Source: Paramacrobiotus metropolitanus (Eukaryota; Tardigrada; Eutardigrada; Parachela; Macrobiotidae). Taken from it: 64,000 nucleotides of DNA. The notes under the pieces are model-generated. The model was given only the letters and a program-made list of their open reading frames with translations. It did not search any database and was not told the origin of the DNA. Where the stretch lies: assembly GCF_019649055.1 (NCBI RefSeq), contig NW_026570302.1, positions 496,001-560,000 of the forward strand, given 5' to 3'. Made by a program: the position numbers and the translations under genes. Shown here in pieces: positions 20,601-28,171 of the stretch. Numbering within the stretch: position 1 is the first letter of the stretch; the number at the start of each line of letters is the position of its first letter.

Positions 20601-23032
20601 CGTGTTTCGGGAATCCGATGGTAAAGAAATCAGGGTCAGATGTTTTTGTGTTTAATGAGAATCCGAAAAATGATTATGCATGGTTAACAACGACCCGGAA
20701 TACAATTGTCAATTGTATTCTGGAACCAGTCTCGTTAACACAAGAATCGGAAACGTCCGATATTTACAGTTTTGCGGGGAAGTTACATAATGATCGCAAG
20801 AAAGGATACGCGCTACACTCGCATGTTACGTTCATATGGGCTGTAGCGGATCAGGGAAGAGAGGCACGGTGTATTGTTGACAAATTACCGGAGGCATCTG
20901 CTTTGTTAGTAGATATCGGTAATAATCAGTTTCGAATCAAGGATACAGTAAAGCAGATTGAATTACTTATCAGAAATGAGACAGTTAGTCATAATTGTAC
21001 CTTTCCAGAACCGGTGTATAAGATTTTAACTGGGTTCAAAGATGTTTATGTGGGGTTTCGAATAACGGCAAAATTGGAACGTCACAATATCTTGGAAGGT
21101 CTTATGCAGCCAGTCGTTGCACGACATGCCCGTAGTTTAGCCAGTGCGTTGCAGGAATTGGATGCTACGACGCATCAGCCTATTGTAGCACGATTTGATC
21201 TAGATGCACCGGTACAGATTAGTTCTAATGTCAACTTGGATCTAGACAGGCAGGAACATCGACCGGTTAGCATAACGGTAAACCTGGATGACGTAGGAAC
21301 GACAGCTTCAGCACGGGTCCAGGTTAGCCAGGTAATCAGACCGGCAGTAGCAATCACAACGCAACCGACGGTTATGGATACAACAGCTGAAATGAGTACG
21401 GAAAGGTACCCGGAGGATAGGGTTGAGGAAATGATGGAGACAACACCTGCAGCGGTATGGGAAAGACAGGAGATTAGGACACAGGAATCGACACAGCCAT
21501 CGGCTACGCAGTTTGTTCAGCAGCATGCAGTATGGCATAGTGATCAGGTTCAGCAGGCAAATAGGCGCAACGGACCTAGGAAGCGCCCGATTCCGCGTAG
21601 AACAACCATGTTCCCCCTGGCGACGTCAACACCGAATATTACACGGTTGTCGATTCTTCGTCGACTGTATATGCAGCGTAATATCTCTAAGCCTTGGTTT
21701 TCGATTCTGCCCACGCTTTCGCCGTTTTTTAATCCATTTGCTCCTCTGCAAAGTCGGCCGTCCAGACAATCGAATTCAGAAGAAGATGAGCAACTGTCAG
21801 AACCACTTCCGGTCGAGCAAGGTTTCTCAGGATCTTGGGTTCCTCCAGGAGCGTATTCGCAGTATACTGCTGATCATATGTCCTTAAATAGGGACTATTA
21901 TCTAGCAGCCCATTTACAGTATTTGAACGATTATCAGACAGGTGCAGCTAATTTATTAGTAACGGAAATTCATAATTTGGATTGCTCACAGCGGCAGAAT
22001 ACTGCTGCGTTGCTGCATTTACTATCCAAGCAGTCTGGCATACGAGCAGCCAAGCTAGTTGGATTAGATCAGTGTAAATCTATTGTCTCCCATGGTGCGC
22101 AGGCACTGGTGTATCAGTGTGAGCCGACCTATGTGGAGGTCAAGGCGAAATTAACGAAATGCGGTATGGAACCGCTTGTTCGGGAAAATTTTACGATAGC
22201 CAGTGATGGGCTGCAACTGTATAAATTTGTTCCGTGTCTGCACAACAATGGTTATGCTCAGATAGGTGAACATACTTTTCAGTATAATTCGTCGATTTTG
22301 GATTGGTCGTTGGCACAGTCGACGGTTCAGATTGACCACGCCCATTTAAAGTCGATTTTTCAGTATCAGGCAGATAAATCGGTAATAGAGGGACTTATTC
22401 AGCACGATCCCCCTAATCATCAAGCGCTTGATATGCTCGGGGAGTTGTCAGCAATGGCTGATAATACCCGATCAGGATCGTTAGCGGATGTCTTTGAACA
22501 GGAGTCGCAGAGAAACAATTTACCCAATATGGGCACATGGATGGTATATACCACGCCCCGTAATGTGATTATAGTAATTATAGTCTTACTGGGTATAGCG
22601 ATTATCATCCGAGTGTTATATCGCTACGGATTTTGGCATGCAATGTACAATCTATTTTTGGAAACGAAGAGTCAAGCTCGTAACACATCAACGTTGCAGC
22701 TAGCAGCAAGTCAGAACCCAGCTAGAGGAAGGCAGAATCCAGTGCGATTTCAGAATCGAGCCGATCCGAACGTTTATTTTGAAAGTAATAACCTACTAGA
22801 CAGTACTGTAAATTCCCAGCAATCGACGTTGAATTCGGAAAGGTCTACGTTACCACGAAGACAAGACCTTAATTCAGGTCGAATTGTGGTGAACCCGAAA
22901 CGAACCGGAAATAACTCCGGTCGATCAGGGAATCAGTCAGGAAAAGCAGGAACTATATCACCACGAGGAGTGCATAATCTCAACGGTGAGTTCCGTAACC
23001 TGAATTTCAACCCCAACGGAATCTGGGCCTGA
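14603..23032 (+). CDS. Gag-Pro-Pol-Env-like polyprotein
   Basis: A single open frame of 2809 codons. Retrotransposon Gag lies at about residues 90-230, then an Arg/Asn/Gly-rich nucleic-acid-binding stretch (about 275-400). A zinc knuckle C-x2-C-x3-H-x4-C spans 421-433, one residue shorter than usual. The protease DTGS is at 493. Three zinc-finger-like units (about 667-755) lie between protease and RT. The RT motif is FIDD (991-994), followed by RNase H (about 1140-1260). Integrase has an HHCC region and D1431, D1491 and E1527 with D,D35E spacing, then a GPY motif (about 1662). After a disordered linker come a hydrophobic segment (about 1880-1902), a Cys-rich ectodomain with N-glycosylation sites, and a membrane segment (about 2654-2676). 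Envelope fused in frame to pol is unusual. The ectodomain's Cys pattern weakly recalls class III-like arthropod virus glycoproteins. Confidence 0.95.
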   Translation: MANDDDVYPNLDESVHEDEHHSVDGDSVLNAADNRNEDPRGFDDAAAQRAMVNLVNLNEKRFAESIAKALVSAPKGPPPVAPPTFSDDAEEDIGIFLKDFEVKTEAQGWTEQLMADRLPLYLKGTALAWYHRNKALIPRPASWKILKALLTRQFRPPGYLEHQIRVLNRRKFKSDESVHDYLAEVMKLFDILEELGKTYSDKEKADKLVEGLSGELLKYVTLLQPETPQEFYKHANTAVHLIKKSIQTPLPVLNAPVAVDLPLEQIESMVSRGAARAQTRDRGNFQPNRDGPRQGPNQRNGNQRSDQNSRSSDRNTGNGFGNSDRNFFNQDNNGRYQGQRGFRGRGMNNRYMRGRNNDFNQYSHYGPPPPWVYNRNQGNDQHNSNRSDQQQAQQPVDRFETQQLQNALPAPPQPRQLTITCFKCGGPHYVAQCPAQQSSANGPVARREASRTFMIKVTRNESSESSVKDIVMANEHPVINVQILAKEVKALLDTGSAITLVSENFVSGLLLEEYINPRDVVEGQTFNGHGFVTKGSIFLPVTIGAQTFAIKADVCSEVSSQFEVIIGWPDLQKFYPAKMVNLIKKLEATEQDSQRLVTGHSKQDPVEGSWPKEELQVASPTSPSTTLGKAKVGETLDSGAKRLINQLRKGPVDEKGHLTELKDHFTCGCGQVLTSKYQWRIHRFSCKHTEATEEELQYKCACCHKFGTKEKFLNHLKDCPKNNLTTEHWKICPFPYCFFVTDSTKIFQSHREDHFRQNEDLLAPFTVEKSLETEKPEEKLGFYENQITLGHQLTPEQKEQLLQVLREYADLWPTEEVPMGGALVPPITLETEPNCAPVWQPVRRLAEKEKEIVDKEIKKLIKQGILKPSKSPWASPILLVKKQGQKDSYRICGDFRRLNTKLKYDRYPMPTIHEILQNLKGSYFTAIDLSQGFHQLPIAEADQEKLTIITTSGSFKYARLPFGVHLGPSAFQRTMHNLFEKLILEKKMQVFIDDITITGDTFEQHLKNLEEVFEILREANFTINGRKSKFSMPSCKCLGFIISSEGISQDPAKTLAVEKFPVPRDYTELARFIGLTSFYRCFIPGFSKICGPLHDLANKYCNKKSAKLPWDPTHQQAFESLKTLMTNAPVLSYFETNLPVNLHVDASDYALGVVLAQKHDVGEKPIAYASRKLGKGESALSTTEKECLAIIFGAEKFRQFILGHNITVFTDHFSMVWLQNLRTENAKLARWSLRLSEFEIKIIHKAGKANADADALSRAPVSPAPPEGTDIDFPIFTISAITKVQRIDLRQEQLKDQFLNAIINFKENTPAVYTERIKRIASLYYLDDGILFFLFKDNGIERSLLAIPQHMRQEICEAVHDSPVGLCHLSYRKTLQVIIDRFYWPKMAKYIRQYIASCTVCQTRNPVYTKKVGQLLSLPVPNRPFVSWCIDTVGPITTSSKQMKYICTAIDDFSGFLCAKATRTHTALEMAKFLVFEVFLKFGFPLAIRSDRGKEQLNDLISSIYQLLKIKHLKGAGWAPQTSGKVERIHRPLGAMLAKMCAESQRDWSDFVPFAVFALNNSVSDVTGYTPFFLAHGVSCLFTFDSKFDTALLSDPFVEDLAENLANVHAEVKHNLQEAKIDQAAYYNEGRREKEFQKGDLVLLFSPINKPGKSAKLMHYFHGPYEVLEKTSPVNYRISYYRSSTEEPAVVNVSRLKKFVKRESEEDDQIGVHPLLQLNVADAESEPGSDDDLFLNTSGSGVPCELAAAETAYKETGRGSTKISQKKQPKKPTSSSALVPVKPLAKQVQFDKQPVYIEAEQEQVVLEVEPTPLVDTPQKVLKVSDPVVPKEPETAQVRRSERQRKAPNRLIQTMAIQMVSRTVQKPPSARPRWKLHFNIGAVSAVWFWLIVFGLGFALAPVEALSASLCDCSQQTFVGVLDLQRYKACEPLPPDAASMEIDYSLYMIRKPSTMFPGLACSAVIRDMVITKSFWGTLDHVPSSTVRELSEAECRTIESTKSCFGNPMVKKSGSDVFVFNENPKNDYAWLTTTRNTIVNCILEPVSLTQESETSDIYSFAGKLHNDRKKGYALHSHVTFIWAVADQGREARCIVDKLPEASALLVDIGNNQFRIKDTVKQIELLIRNETVSHNCTFPEPVYKILTGFKDVYVGFRITAKLERHNILEGLMQPVVARHARSLASALQELDATTHQPIVARFDLDAPVQISSNVNLDLDRQEHRPVSITVNLDDVGTTASARVQVSQVIRPAVAITTQPTVMDTTAEMSTERYPEDRVEEMMETTPAAVWERQEIRTQESTQPSATQFVQQHAVWHSDQVQQANRRNGPRKRPIPRRTTMFPLATSTPNITRLSILRRLYMQRNISKPWFSILPTLSPFFNPFAPLQSRPSRQSNSEEDEQLSEPLPVEQGFSGSWVPPGAYSQYTADHMSLNRDYYLAAHLQYLNDYQTGAANLLVTEIHNLDCSQRQNTAALLHLLSKQSGIRAAKLVGLDQCKSIVSHGAQALVYQCEPTYVEVKAKLTKCGMEPLVRENFTIASDGLQLYKFVPCLHNNGYAQIGEHTFQYNSSILDWSLAQSTVQIDHAHLKSIFQYQADKSVIEGLIQHDPPNHQALDMLGELSAMADNTRSGSLADVFEQESQRNNLPNMGTWMVYTTPRNVIIVIIVLLGIAIIIRVLYRYGFWHAMYNLFLETKSQARNTSTLQLAASQNPARGRQNPVRFQNRADPNVYFESNNLLDSTVNSQQSTLNSERSTLPRRQDLNSGRIVVNPKRTGNNSGRSGNQSGKAGTISPRGVHNLNGEFRNLNFNPNGIWA

Positions 23033-23045
23033 GTTCAACGTTGCA

Positions 23046-23744
23046 ATGGCAACAATTAGTTTAGTTTTGTGTTTTTTGTTTTTTGTTGTGATGTTTTCCG
23101 GTGTTTTTGGTGGTCATTTTCCGCATAAGCAGCAGATCCCGACGCCGCCTCCAATAGATGAGGTGTTTAAGAATAAGACGCGTTCTCAGTATCTTCCTTA
23201 TTTGGCTGGGAGAGTAGCAGATTGTATGGAGTGTGCGTATAATAACTATATTTTGTCTCAGCATTATACGGAAAAAGATGAATTGAATGTGTTTTTGCGC
23301 TCGTTGCACCTGGAACATTATCGAATTCAGTATCAGTTGCATTTGGACGATGTCGTACGTATGAAAACGGTGCTGCCAGCATCTCCTTATAAGGAGACGA
23401 TTTATAACGGTACAGTTGAGGGGTTGTCGCAGTTACAACGTAACGTGTTGAAAACAGTGATTACGGATGTTCAGCATTTTACTCCTCCCTTAACTACTAT
23501 TTTAGAACTTGAGAAAGTTGCGCGGTTTATGAATCATCAGCGGTACCAGGAAATCTGTCATTTAATCCGTTTTGTTGGCCATGTTCCAGCGATCGTGTAT
23601 AAGTGCATTCAGTACTGGATGCTATATAATCCTACTTTGCTCCAACAGTATGGTACAGTTTCAGATGTGCAGTTGCATTCGACGGCGTATATTTCAGACT
23701 CTATGATCGCAGCCTTACGGGCGAAAGGTTATCGATACACATGA
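23046..23744 (+). CDS. secreted-like accessory protein 1 of the retroelement
   Basis: 232 codons starting 13 bases after the polyprotein stop. The N-terminus (MATISLVLCFLFFVVMFSG) is a clear signal peptide or anchor. The mature part has several Cys residues and N-x-T/S sites. The segment YKCIQYWMLYNP near the C-terminus resembles QKCLQYFILFDQ in the next ORF, so the two are probably paralogues. I do not recognise the family. It is likely made from a spliced or subgenomic RNA. The frame is intact. Confidence 0.75.
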   Translation: MATISLVLCFLFFVVMFSGVFGGHFPHKQQIPTPPPIDEVFKNKTRSQYLPYLAGRVADCMECAYNNYILSQHYTEKDELNVFLRSLHLEHYRIQYQLHLDDVVRMKTVLPASPYKETIYNGTVEGLSQLQRNVLKTVITDVQHFTPPLTTILELEKVARFMNHQRYQEICHLIRFVGHVPAIVYKCIQYWMLYNPTLLQQYGTVSDVQLHSTAYISDSMIAALRAKGYRYT

Positions 23745-23824
23745 GAGCTTGAGACAGTTTTAGAGTGAATAGTCTTGTTTGTGATCTTGTAACCGTTTAA
23801 ATACTTAAGGAAAATACCATAAAA

Positions 23825-24349
23825 ATGACTCCTATTGTTTGGTCCGTTAGTTTGGTCTTGAGTCTTATGATCGTGGGTGGTGTACATACCCGAGCGGCAG
23901 ATATGCCCTTTCATCTGCGACCGGATGTTGTTCGGGAGCTTTATTTACCGGAGAATCATCATATTTTCCATAAATTATATTTGCTTAACAGTGCTATGAA
24001 AGAAATCTCCTTACCTCCGCCTAAGAAATTTGGTACTTCTATTGGCCCAGGACCAACATCTCGCTGGGAAGCTGATATGCCTGAAATTGCAGTGAACGCG
24101 ACCTTCGCACCTTTGACATACGAAGAAATCTTTTTGCAAGATCGCCCTTCTCCGTATATTATTGTTTCAGACAGCCAAAAGGTGGCAGGTATTCTGGCCA
24201 AAGAGTTTTGGCATAATTATTGTACCAATACAGTGAAAATTAACAGTCGCCTGTTATTGCAAAAGTGCTTACAATATTTCATCCTCTTTGATCAAAAGAA
24301 AATCGGCAATTTACGGTCTCTACCGTTTGCCACTAAAGATGAATACTGA
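23825..24349 (+). CDS. secreted-like accessory protein 2 of the retroelement
   Basis: 174 codons with a signal peptide (MTPIVWSVSLVLSLMIVGG). The C-terminal QKCLQYFILFDQ matches the KCIQYWMLYNP segment of the ORF at 23046, and both have a preceding helical stretch. It is shorter than its neighbour and probably arose with it by duplication. The function is unknown; a cofactor of the envelope-like protein or a secreted effector are both possible. Confidence 0.75.
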   Translation: MTPIVWSVSLVLSLMIVGGVHTRAADMPFHLRPDVVRELYLPENHHIFHKLYLLNSAMKEISLPPPKKFGTSIGPGPTSRWEADMPEIAVNATFAPLTYEEIFLQDRPSPYIIVSDSQKVAGILAKEFWHNYCTNTVKINSRLLLQKCLQYFILFDQKKIGNLRSLPFATKDEY

Positions 24350-24436
24350 GCAATAGTCTCAGCGCGCGTGTGCAAGTATTTTGTTGTGGTTAGTTGTGAA
24401 ACTTACAAAACGCAAAAAATATCTTTGATTGTGTGA

Positions 24437-24844
24437 GTGAAAATGCCTACTCCGCCTGTGTTGGAGCAACCTTCATATTTACCCAGCATTAATAAATATT
24501 TATGCCTTTGTGGAGCGATAATTTCAAATTATTTAGATTTTCTTGTGCATTGGACGCGCCATCAAAAAGGGCGCATGGCTTCGCGTTTAACTCTGGATGA
24601 TAATCCTATTATGTGTGACTTTGATTTTTGTCATTACGTTTGTGATAATGCGCAGCACCTACGGGCTCATACGGAAAACCATAATCGGTTTTATATTGCC
24701 TTTCAACACAACCCGGCAGTTTTTGCCTTAAGACTTCCTTTATTTATCGAACCAGAAGCAGTCGATGTTGAGAGATGGGCTCTGTTATCGGCCCAAACTC
24801 CGTTGTTGACAACAAGTGCTGTGCCAAAAAGAAAAAAAGAATAA
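24437..24844 (+). CDS. C2H2 zinc-finger accessory protein A
   Basis: 135 codons. Finger 1 is C-x-C-x11-H-x4-H (CLCGAIISN...H) and finger 2 is C-x4-C-x12-H-x3-H (CDFDFCHYVC...HTENH). The same pair of unusual spacings, C-x-C and C-x4-C, appears in the fingers inside the polyprotein (about residues 667-755), suggesting descent from that block. It may bind DNA or RNA of the element. It is intact. Confidence 0.85.
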   Translation: MKMPTPPVLEQPSYLPSINKYLCLCGAIISNYLDFLVHWTRHQKGRMASRLTLDDNPIMCDFDFCHYVCDNAQHLRAHTENHNRFYIAFQHNPAVFALRLPLFIEPEAVDVERWALLSAQTPLLTTSAVPKRKKE

Positions 24845-24908
24845 AACGTTTCAAATGGCCAAAAATATTTGGTGTTAATATATTTAGATTGATTTGTTTT
24901 GTTATAGT

Positions 24909-25178
24909 ATGCCAAAAATTACAAAAAATCCTCGTATTCGATGTCGATTATGCGAATCCACTTTTGCCCGGAGCGAAGATTATCGAAGACATAAGGAAGA
25001 ACGTCACTTGCGGTTAAATCGGGTAAAATGCGGTGTGTGTAAGAAAGTTATTCTGCGAAGAGTGATGTTAAGACATCTTCGTACGCATCCAGAGTTGGAA
25101 TTTTTTTGTTCGAAATGTTATGGTGGATTTCAGAACGACCTGCAGTATCGTTGTCATTTATGTGAGAAGTGTCCGTAA
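24909..25178 (+). CDS. C2H2 zinc-finger accessory protein B
   Basis: 89 codons from the ATG at 24909, almost entirely zinc fingers: C-x2-C-x12-H-x4-H (CRLCESTF), C-x2-C-x11-H-x3-H (CGVCKKVI) and C-x2-C-x12-H-x4-C (CSKCYGGF). It is basic. Such a compact three-finger protein is most simply a nucleic-acid binder. It lies 64 bases after accessory protein A. Confidence 0.85.
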   Translation: MPKITKNPRIRCRLCESTFARSEDYRRHKEERHLRLNRVKCGVCKKVILRRVMLRHLRTHPELEFFCSKCYGGFQNDLQYRCHLCEKCP

Positions 25179-25274
25179 ATTTTGCCCACATGGTCAGTTA
25201 TACCGGGCGCTAAATTTTTTTTTTTCTGCCTAATAGTTATTTGTCTTTCGTCGTCCTTATCCGTTGTATTAATA

Positions 25275-25721
25275 ATGTTTCAATTCTTTTGTGTGAAATG
25301 TGGATTTTGGACGGATCGATACTTTCTCGCGTCACAACATCATCAAGCTCATGCCAGAGGACAGTTCCTTATGAAGCAGAAAAAATGGAGGATTGACATG
25401 CCTCATGTTTGTTGTCATAACATAATGCAATACAAAAACGGGAAACTGTCCGAAAAAGAAGGTACAACGTGTACTTTTGTCCCGCGGGATTGGTCCGAAT
25501 GTGTCTCACATATGAAGTTACATACTGCTTATTTTATTGCGGTGAATACTTGTGACAACTGGCGCACTATTAAAAAAGAAATGAAGAAAATTACTATGGA
25601 AAGACGCGCAGAAAGTTCGCGCCGACGGTATATCCAGTTACAGATCGAGCGACTGGATTCAGAAATCGTCTCCTTGACCAAACGTCGCGATAAGTTCAAA
25701 AATTCCATATTCTTGGATTAG
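25275..25721 (+). CDS. zinc-finger plus coiled-coil accessory protein C
   Basis: 148 codons from the ATG at 25275; the frame is open upstream to about 25182 but without an ATG. It opens with a C-x2-C-x12-H-x3-H finger (CVKCGFWTD), then a Cys/His-rich middle that may hold a second, degenerate finger. The C-terminus is basic and heptad-like (IQLQIERLDSEIVSLTKRR), so dimerisation is likely. It is intact. Confidence 0.8.
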   Translation: MFQFFCVKCGFWTDRYFLASQHHQAHARGQFLMKQKKWRIDMPHVCCHNIMQYKNGKLSEKEGTTCTFVPRDWSECVSHMKLHTAYFIAVNTCDNWRTIKKEMKKITMERRAESSRRRYIQLQIERLDSEIVSLTKRRDKFKNSIFLD

Positions 25722-26275
25722 TTTCTCTTTATTCACAATACTGAAAAATGGTAAAAAATAAGCAGGTACCTATGGATACGTTATATCCGGTACATTAACT
25801 ATTTTTATTTTGAGTAATATTGAAGTTTAAGTTCCAATTTTCATCCTGGTGAAAACTGGAATTTGAATTGATTTGGTGTCATGAAAGTATTTATTTTATC
25901 CAGCAACTATGAAAGATATTCTGCAAAACATCATGCCGAAATATCGGTAATAAAAGTTTGTTTTGAGAATGGTGACCAATCGTCGAAAAACATCACCATG
26001 GTCTGAATAACTCAAGAACTAAATTACGTATGAGGTGTTTGAATTGCTGAATGTCCTCAAATTTCGTTTAGTTGACACCAGATATGGTGTTAGTATGCAT
26101 TTTTCGATCAGTACCATTGGATTTTTATATCCGGTACAAATGTCGTAATTTTAGTTATTTTTATTTACAGTTTAGTCTGTGGTGTTACTTATTTTATTAG
26201 ATTTTTCAAGTTGGCCGCAGTTCGGGCGTATTTTATCACACATATCGACTAATAAGTCATACTGTTATGTTATAG
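25722..26275. other. retroelement spacer, no gene recognised
   Basis: About 550 bases of AT-rich sequence with no long open frame. It ends 'tatgttatag' directly before the next ATG, which resembles a splice acceptor, so part of it may be an intron. Confidence 0.4.
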
Positions 26276-26722
26276 ATGTGGCATTGCGACTGTGGATTTG
26301 TCACCAGTAAACCGAATATGCTCGTTGAGCATCAGCGCCGCCACGATATGGGACGGTATGATAAGAACAGTCCTAACAAATGCAAGATACTGTACGGATT
26401 GTGTAATTATGTGGGTTGGACAAAAGCGGAAACGACAGCGCACCAGCAGGTGCATCAGACGCACGAACAGGCCCGCCAACCTTACCTGGCTACTACTACA
26501 CAACACGACACACACATGTTGAAATTGTCGAATGATTGCGCGAAACTCTATGCAAAATACCAGCCACTTAACCCGACGCGGAAGCCAATTAAGTATCATC
26601 CAGCACTGATGGTAACCGAAATCGAAACTGAACCGGAACCGAACCAGAACCGAACCGATGACGAACCGGAACCGGAAGTTCCGCGAGAGGGAGACGGCCA
26701 TGAACAGTCGCCGGAGTTGTAG
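26276..26722 (+). CDS. C2H2 zinc-finger accessory protein D
   Basis: 148 codons. Finger 1 is C-x-C-x12-H-x3-H (CDCGFVTSK) and finger 2 is C-x6-C-x12-H-x3-H (CKILYGLCNYVG). The C-terminal third is a low-complexity Glu/Pro/Asn stretch made of 'EPEPNQNR'-type repeats. A splice acceptor-like sequence touches the ATG, so it may have an upstream exon. It is the last gene before the 3' LTR and is intact. Confidence 0.8.
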   Translation: MWHCDCGFVTSKPNMLVEHQRRHDMGRYDKNSPNKCKILYGLCNYVGWTKAETTAHQQVHQTHEQARQPYLATTTQHDTHMLKLSNDCAKLYAKYQPLNPTRKPIKYHPALMVTEIETEPEPNQNRTDDEPEPEVPREGDGHEQSPEL

Positions 26723-26909
26723 TTGCAGTGAAGTGAACGTGTTGTATCGTGAAAACCGGGGGTTTGTAATGGTTCAGTATTTTGTAATGTATTTGCTCAG
26801 TATTCTGTTGAAGTCTTGCCGTTTGATAGTATTAGTGTTTAAGTCTTCGTAATTCTGTTGATTGTTTTTAACTAAGCTGCCATTATATCGCACGAGGACG
26901 CGCGGCTCT

Positions 26910-26920
26910 GAAAAGGGGAG
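26910..26920 (+). promoter_or_regulatory. polypurine tract
   Basis: 'gaaaaggggag' ends 3 bases before the 3' LTR, the expected place for the plus-strand primer of reverse transcription. Confidence 0.75.
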
Positions 26921-26923
26921 CAA

Positions 26924-27233
26924 TGTGGAGTGTAGCGGATGGGAAGGCTACTTCCACATATGGAGACGCACGGAACCAGCGGCGGCCCCGCCTGCATGCA
27001 GCTAATATATCTCTCCGCCGCTTAGCATGAAGCGGCGGAGGATATAAACATGTTGGGATGCTTTGTGTTGGTGCCCGGGAAGTCAGTCAATAAAAGTGAG
27101 AAAAGCCAGTCAGCGCGTGTGTCTATAAATAAGCCTCAGAAAGTCAAAGATCACAAAAGTATCGGTCAGAAGCAGAAAAGAAAGAAAGGAAAGTGTGCAG
27201 AGAGTTAGTCCATCGTCAGTTCCGGCCTTTACA
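26924..27233 (+). repeat. 3' LTR
   Basis: TGTGGAGTG...GGCCTTTACA, matching the 5' LTR except for about two substitutions and four 1-2 base indels, several in short homopolymers. It is followed by the target duplication TATT. Confidence 0.95.
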
Positions 27234-27303
27234 TATTTATAAAATCATCTAAGAAAAATGTAAAACCATAAAAAAAAATAAAAAAATAAAAAGAGGGCGT
27301 TGC

Positions 27304-27365
27304 CCCAAAATCTGCATTACTCTTAGCTTGTCTGCGGCCAAGCTGAAAGTATTGTGGTTTCTGGG
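27304..27365 (+). other. intergenic hairpin 2 of the Polinton
   Basis: Arms of 27 nt (ccc...tagcttg and caagct...ggg) pair at about 20 positions with a 'tctgcggc' loop. It follows an A-rich tract and 'ggcgttgcccc' and stands about 205 bp before the TBP-like gene. The 'ggcgttgcccc' prefix and the 'tagcttg' stem recur at hairpin 4 (36936). Confidence 0.7.
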
Positions 27366-27482
27366 TAGCACTCTAAATTAGAAAGTTCCAGATTTCTTTA
27401 GAAGGCGGATCTTGACTTCTGATTGGCTTACGGTGCACGGAAATTCCTGCTTCTGCTCCGCAGATATGAACGATGAAATGCA

Positions 27483-27490
27483 TATAAAAA
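27483..27490 (+). promoter_or_regulatory. TATA-box-like element before the TBP-like gene
   Basis: 'tataaaaa' in 'gcatataaaaaaggg', about 80 bp before the ATG at 27571, with an initiator-like 'tcagtctcactt' about 35 bp downstream. The spacing fits an RNA polymerase II core promoter. Confidence 0.6.
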
Positions 27491-27570
27491 AGGGTATGAA
27501 GGAACAGGTCTGAAATCAGTCTCACTTCATTTTCAGTTTTGCACGGTTCTTATTTCATTCTACTTGGAAA

Positions 27571-28161
27571 ATGATTCACCATATCATAACTGTTGTTGTG
27601 TTTGACTGCAAGTTTGATCTGCAGAAAATTGCATCGTCCACTAAGTGTACATCTGTGAAGGATTTTAAGGCGCTCAATCTTACATCTTATGATGGGAGCT
27701 ATTGCCAAGTTTTCAGTTCGGGCAAAGCGATCATCAATGGTGGTACTTCTGAAAAAGAAGTACGCACACTGTTGAAGCGATACCGTTTTCGCTTAACCCA
27801 TCTTGGTTTTTCGGCCAAAGTTCTCAGCAAGCGCATTGCAAACATCATGGCGACGTACAACCATCAGCATCCTATTAATCTGTATAAATTTGCGAAAGCC
27901 AACAGCCTGTATTACGAGCCAGAACTGTTTGATGCGGCCAAAATGCGATACGACGATCTTGGAATCACGGTTAAAGTGTTTAGTTCGGGAAAGTGTACGA
28001 TTTTAGGCGCCAAGAGTGTCAAAGCAGTAAACACTTGCATTGACCGCCTCCGATCCACTCTCCCTTCTAATCCGCCACCGTCTCCTGACTTTGATGTAAG
28101 TGCCGTGCGCAAAAACGAAAATCTGCTACCTCGGACATTGACGAGTTTGTCAGGAACTTGA
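27571..28161 (+). CDS. TATA-binding-protein homologue encoded by the Polinton
   Basis: 196 codons from the ATG at 27571, forming a tandem pair of TBP half-repeats. Half 1 begins VVVFDCKFDLQKIA and has VFSSGKAIINGG (about residue 47). A linker runs through LTHLGFSAKVLSKRIANI. Half 2 has YEPELF (about 115) and VFSSGKCTILGAKS (about 135). In eukaryotic TBP the FSSGK, YEPELF and TGAKS segments form the DNA-binding saddle and include the DNA-inserting phenylalanines. Both halves are recognisable, though half 1 is shortened and several DNA-contact positions differ. The C-terminal ~45 residues are Pro-rich and non-homologous. It probably redirects or specialises transcription of the element. TBP-like proteins are known from some large DNA viruses; I do not know of one described in a Polinton. 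The frame is intact with its own TATA-like promoter. Confidence 0.9.
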   Translation: MIHHIITVVVFDCKFDLQKIASSTKCTSVKDFKALNLTSYDGSYCQVFSSGKAIINGGTSEKEVRTLLKRYRFRLTHLGFSAKVLSKRIANIMATYNHQHPINLYKFAKANSLYYEPELFDAAKMRYDDLGITVKVFSSGKCTILGAKSVKAVNTCIDRLRSTLPSNPPPSPDFDVSAVRKNENLLPRTLTSLSGT

Positions 28162-28171
28162 GGCGGAGCTC

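Larger units (their letters stand above)
12302..27233 (+). mobile_element. giant Ty3/gypsy-like LTR retroelement with env and accessory genes
   Basis: Two near-identical LTRs (315 and 310 bp; about two substitutions and a few 1-2 base indels) with TG...CA ends flank a leader, one gag-pro-pol-env-like open frame and six further ORFs. The domain order RT-RNase H-integrase with a GPY/F-type module places it with Ty3/gypsy. At 14.9 kb it is far longer than typical members (about 5-9 kb). LTR similarity and open frames point to a recent, perhaps competent insertion. It landed between genes of the Polinton, so that element is older. Confidence 0.95.
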
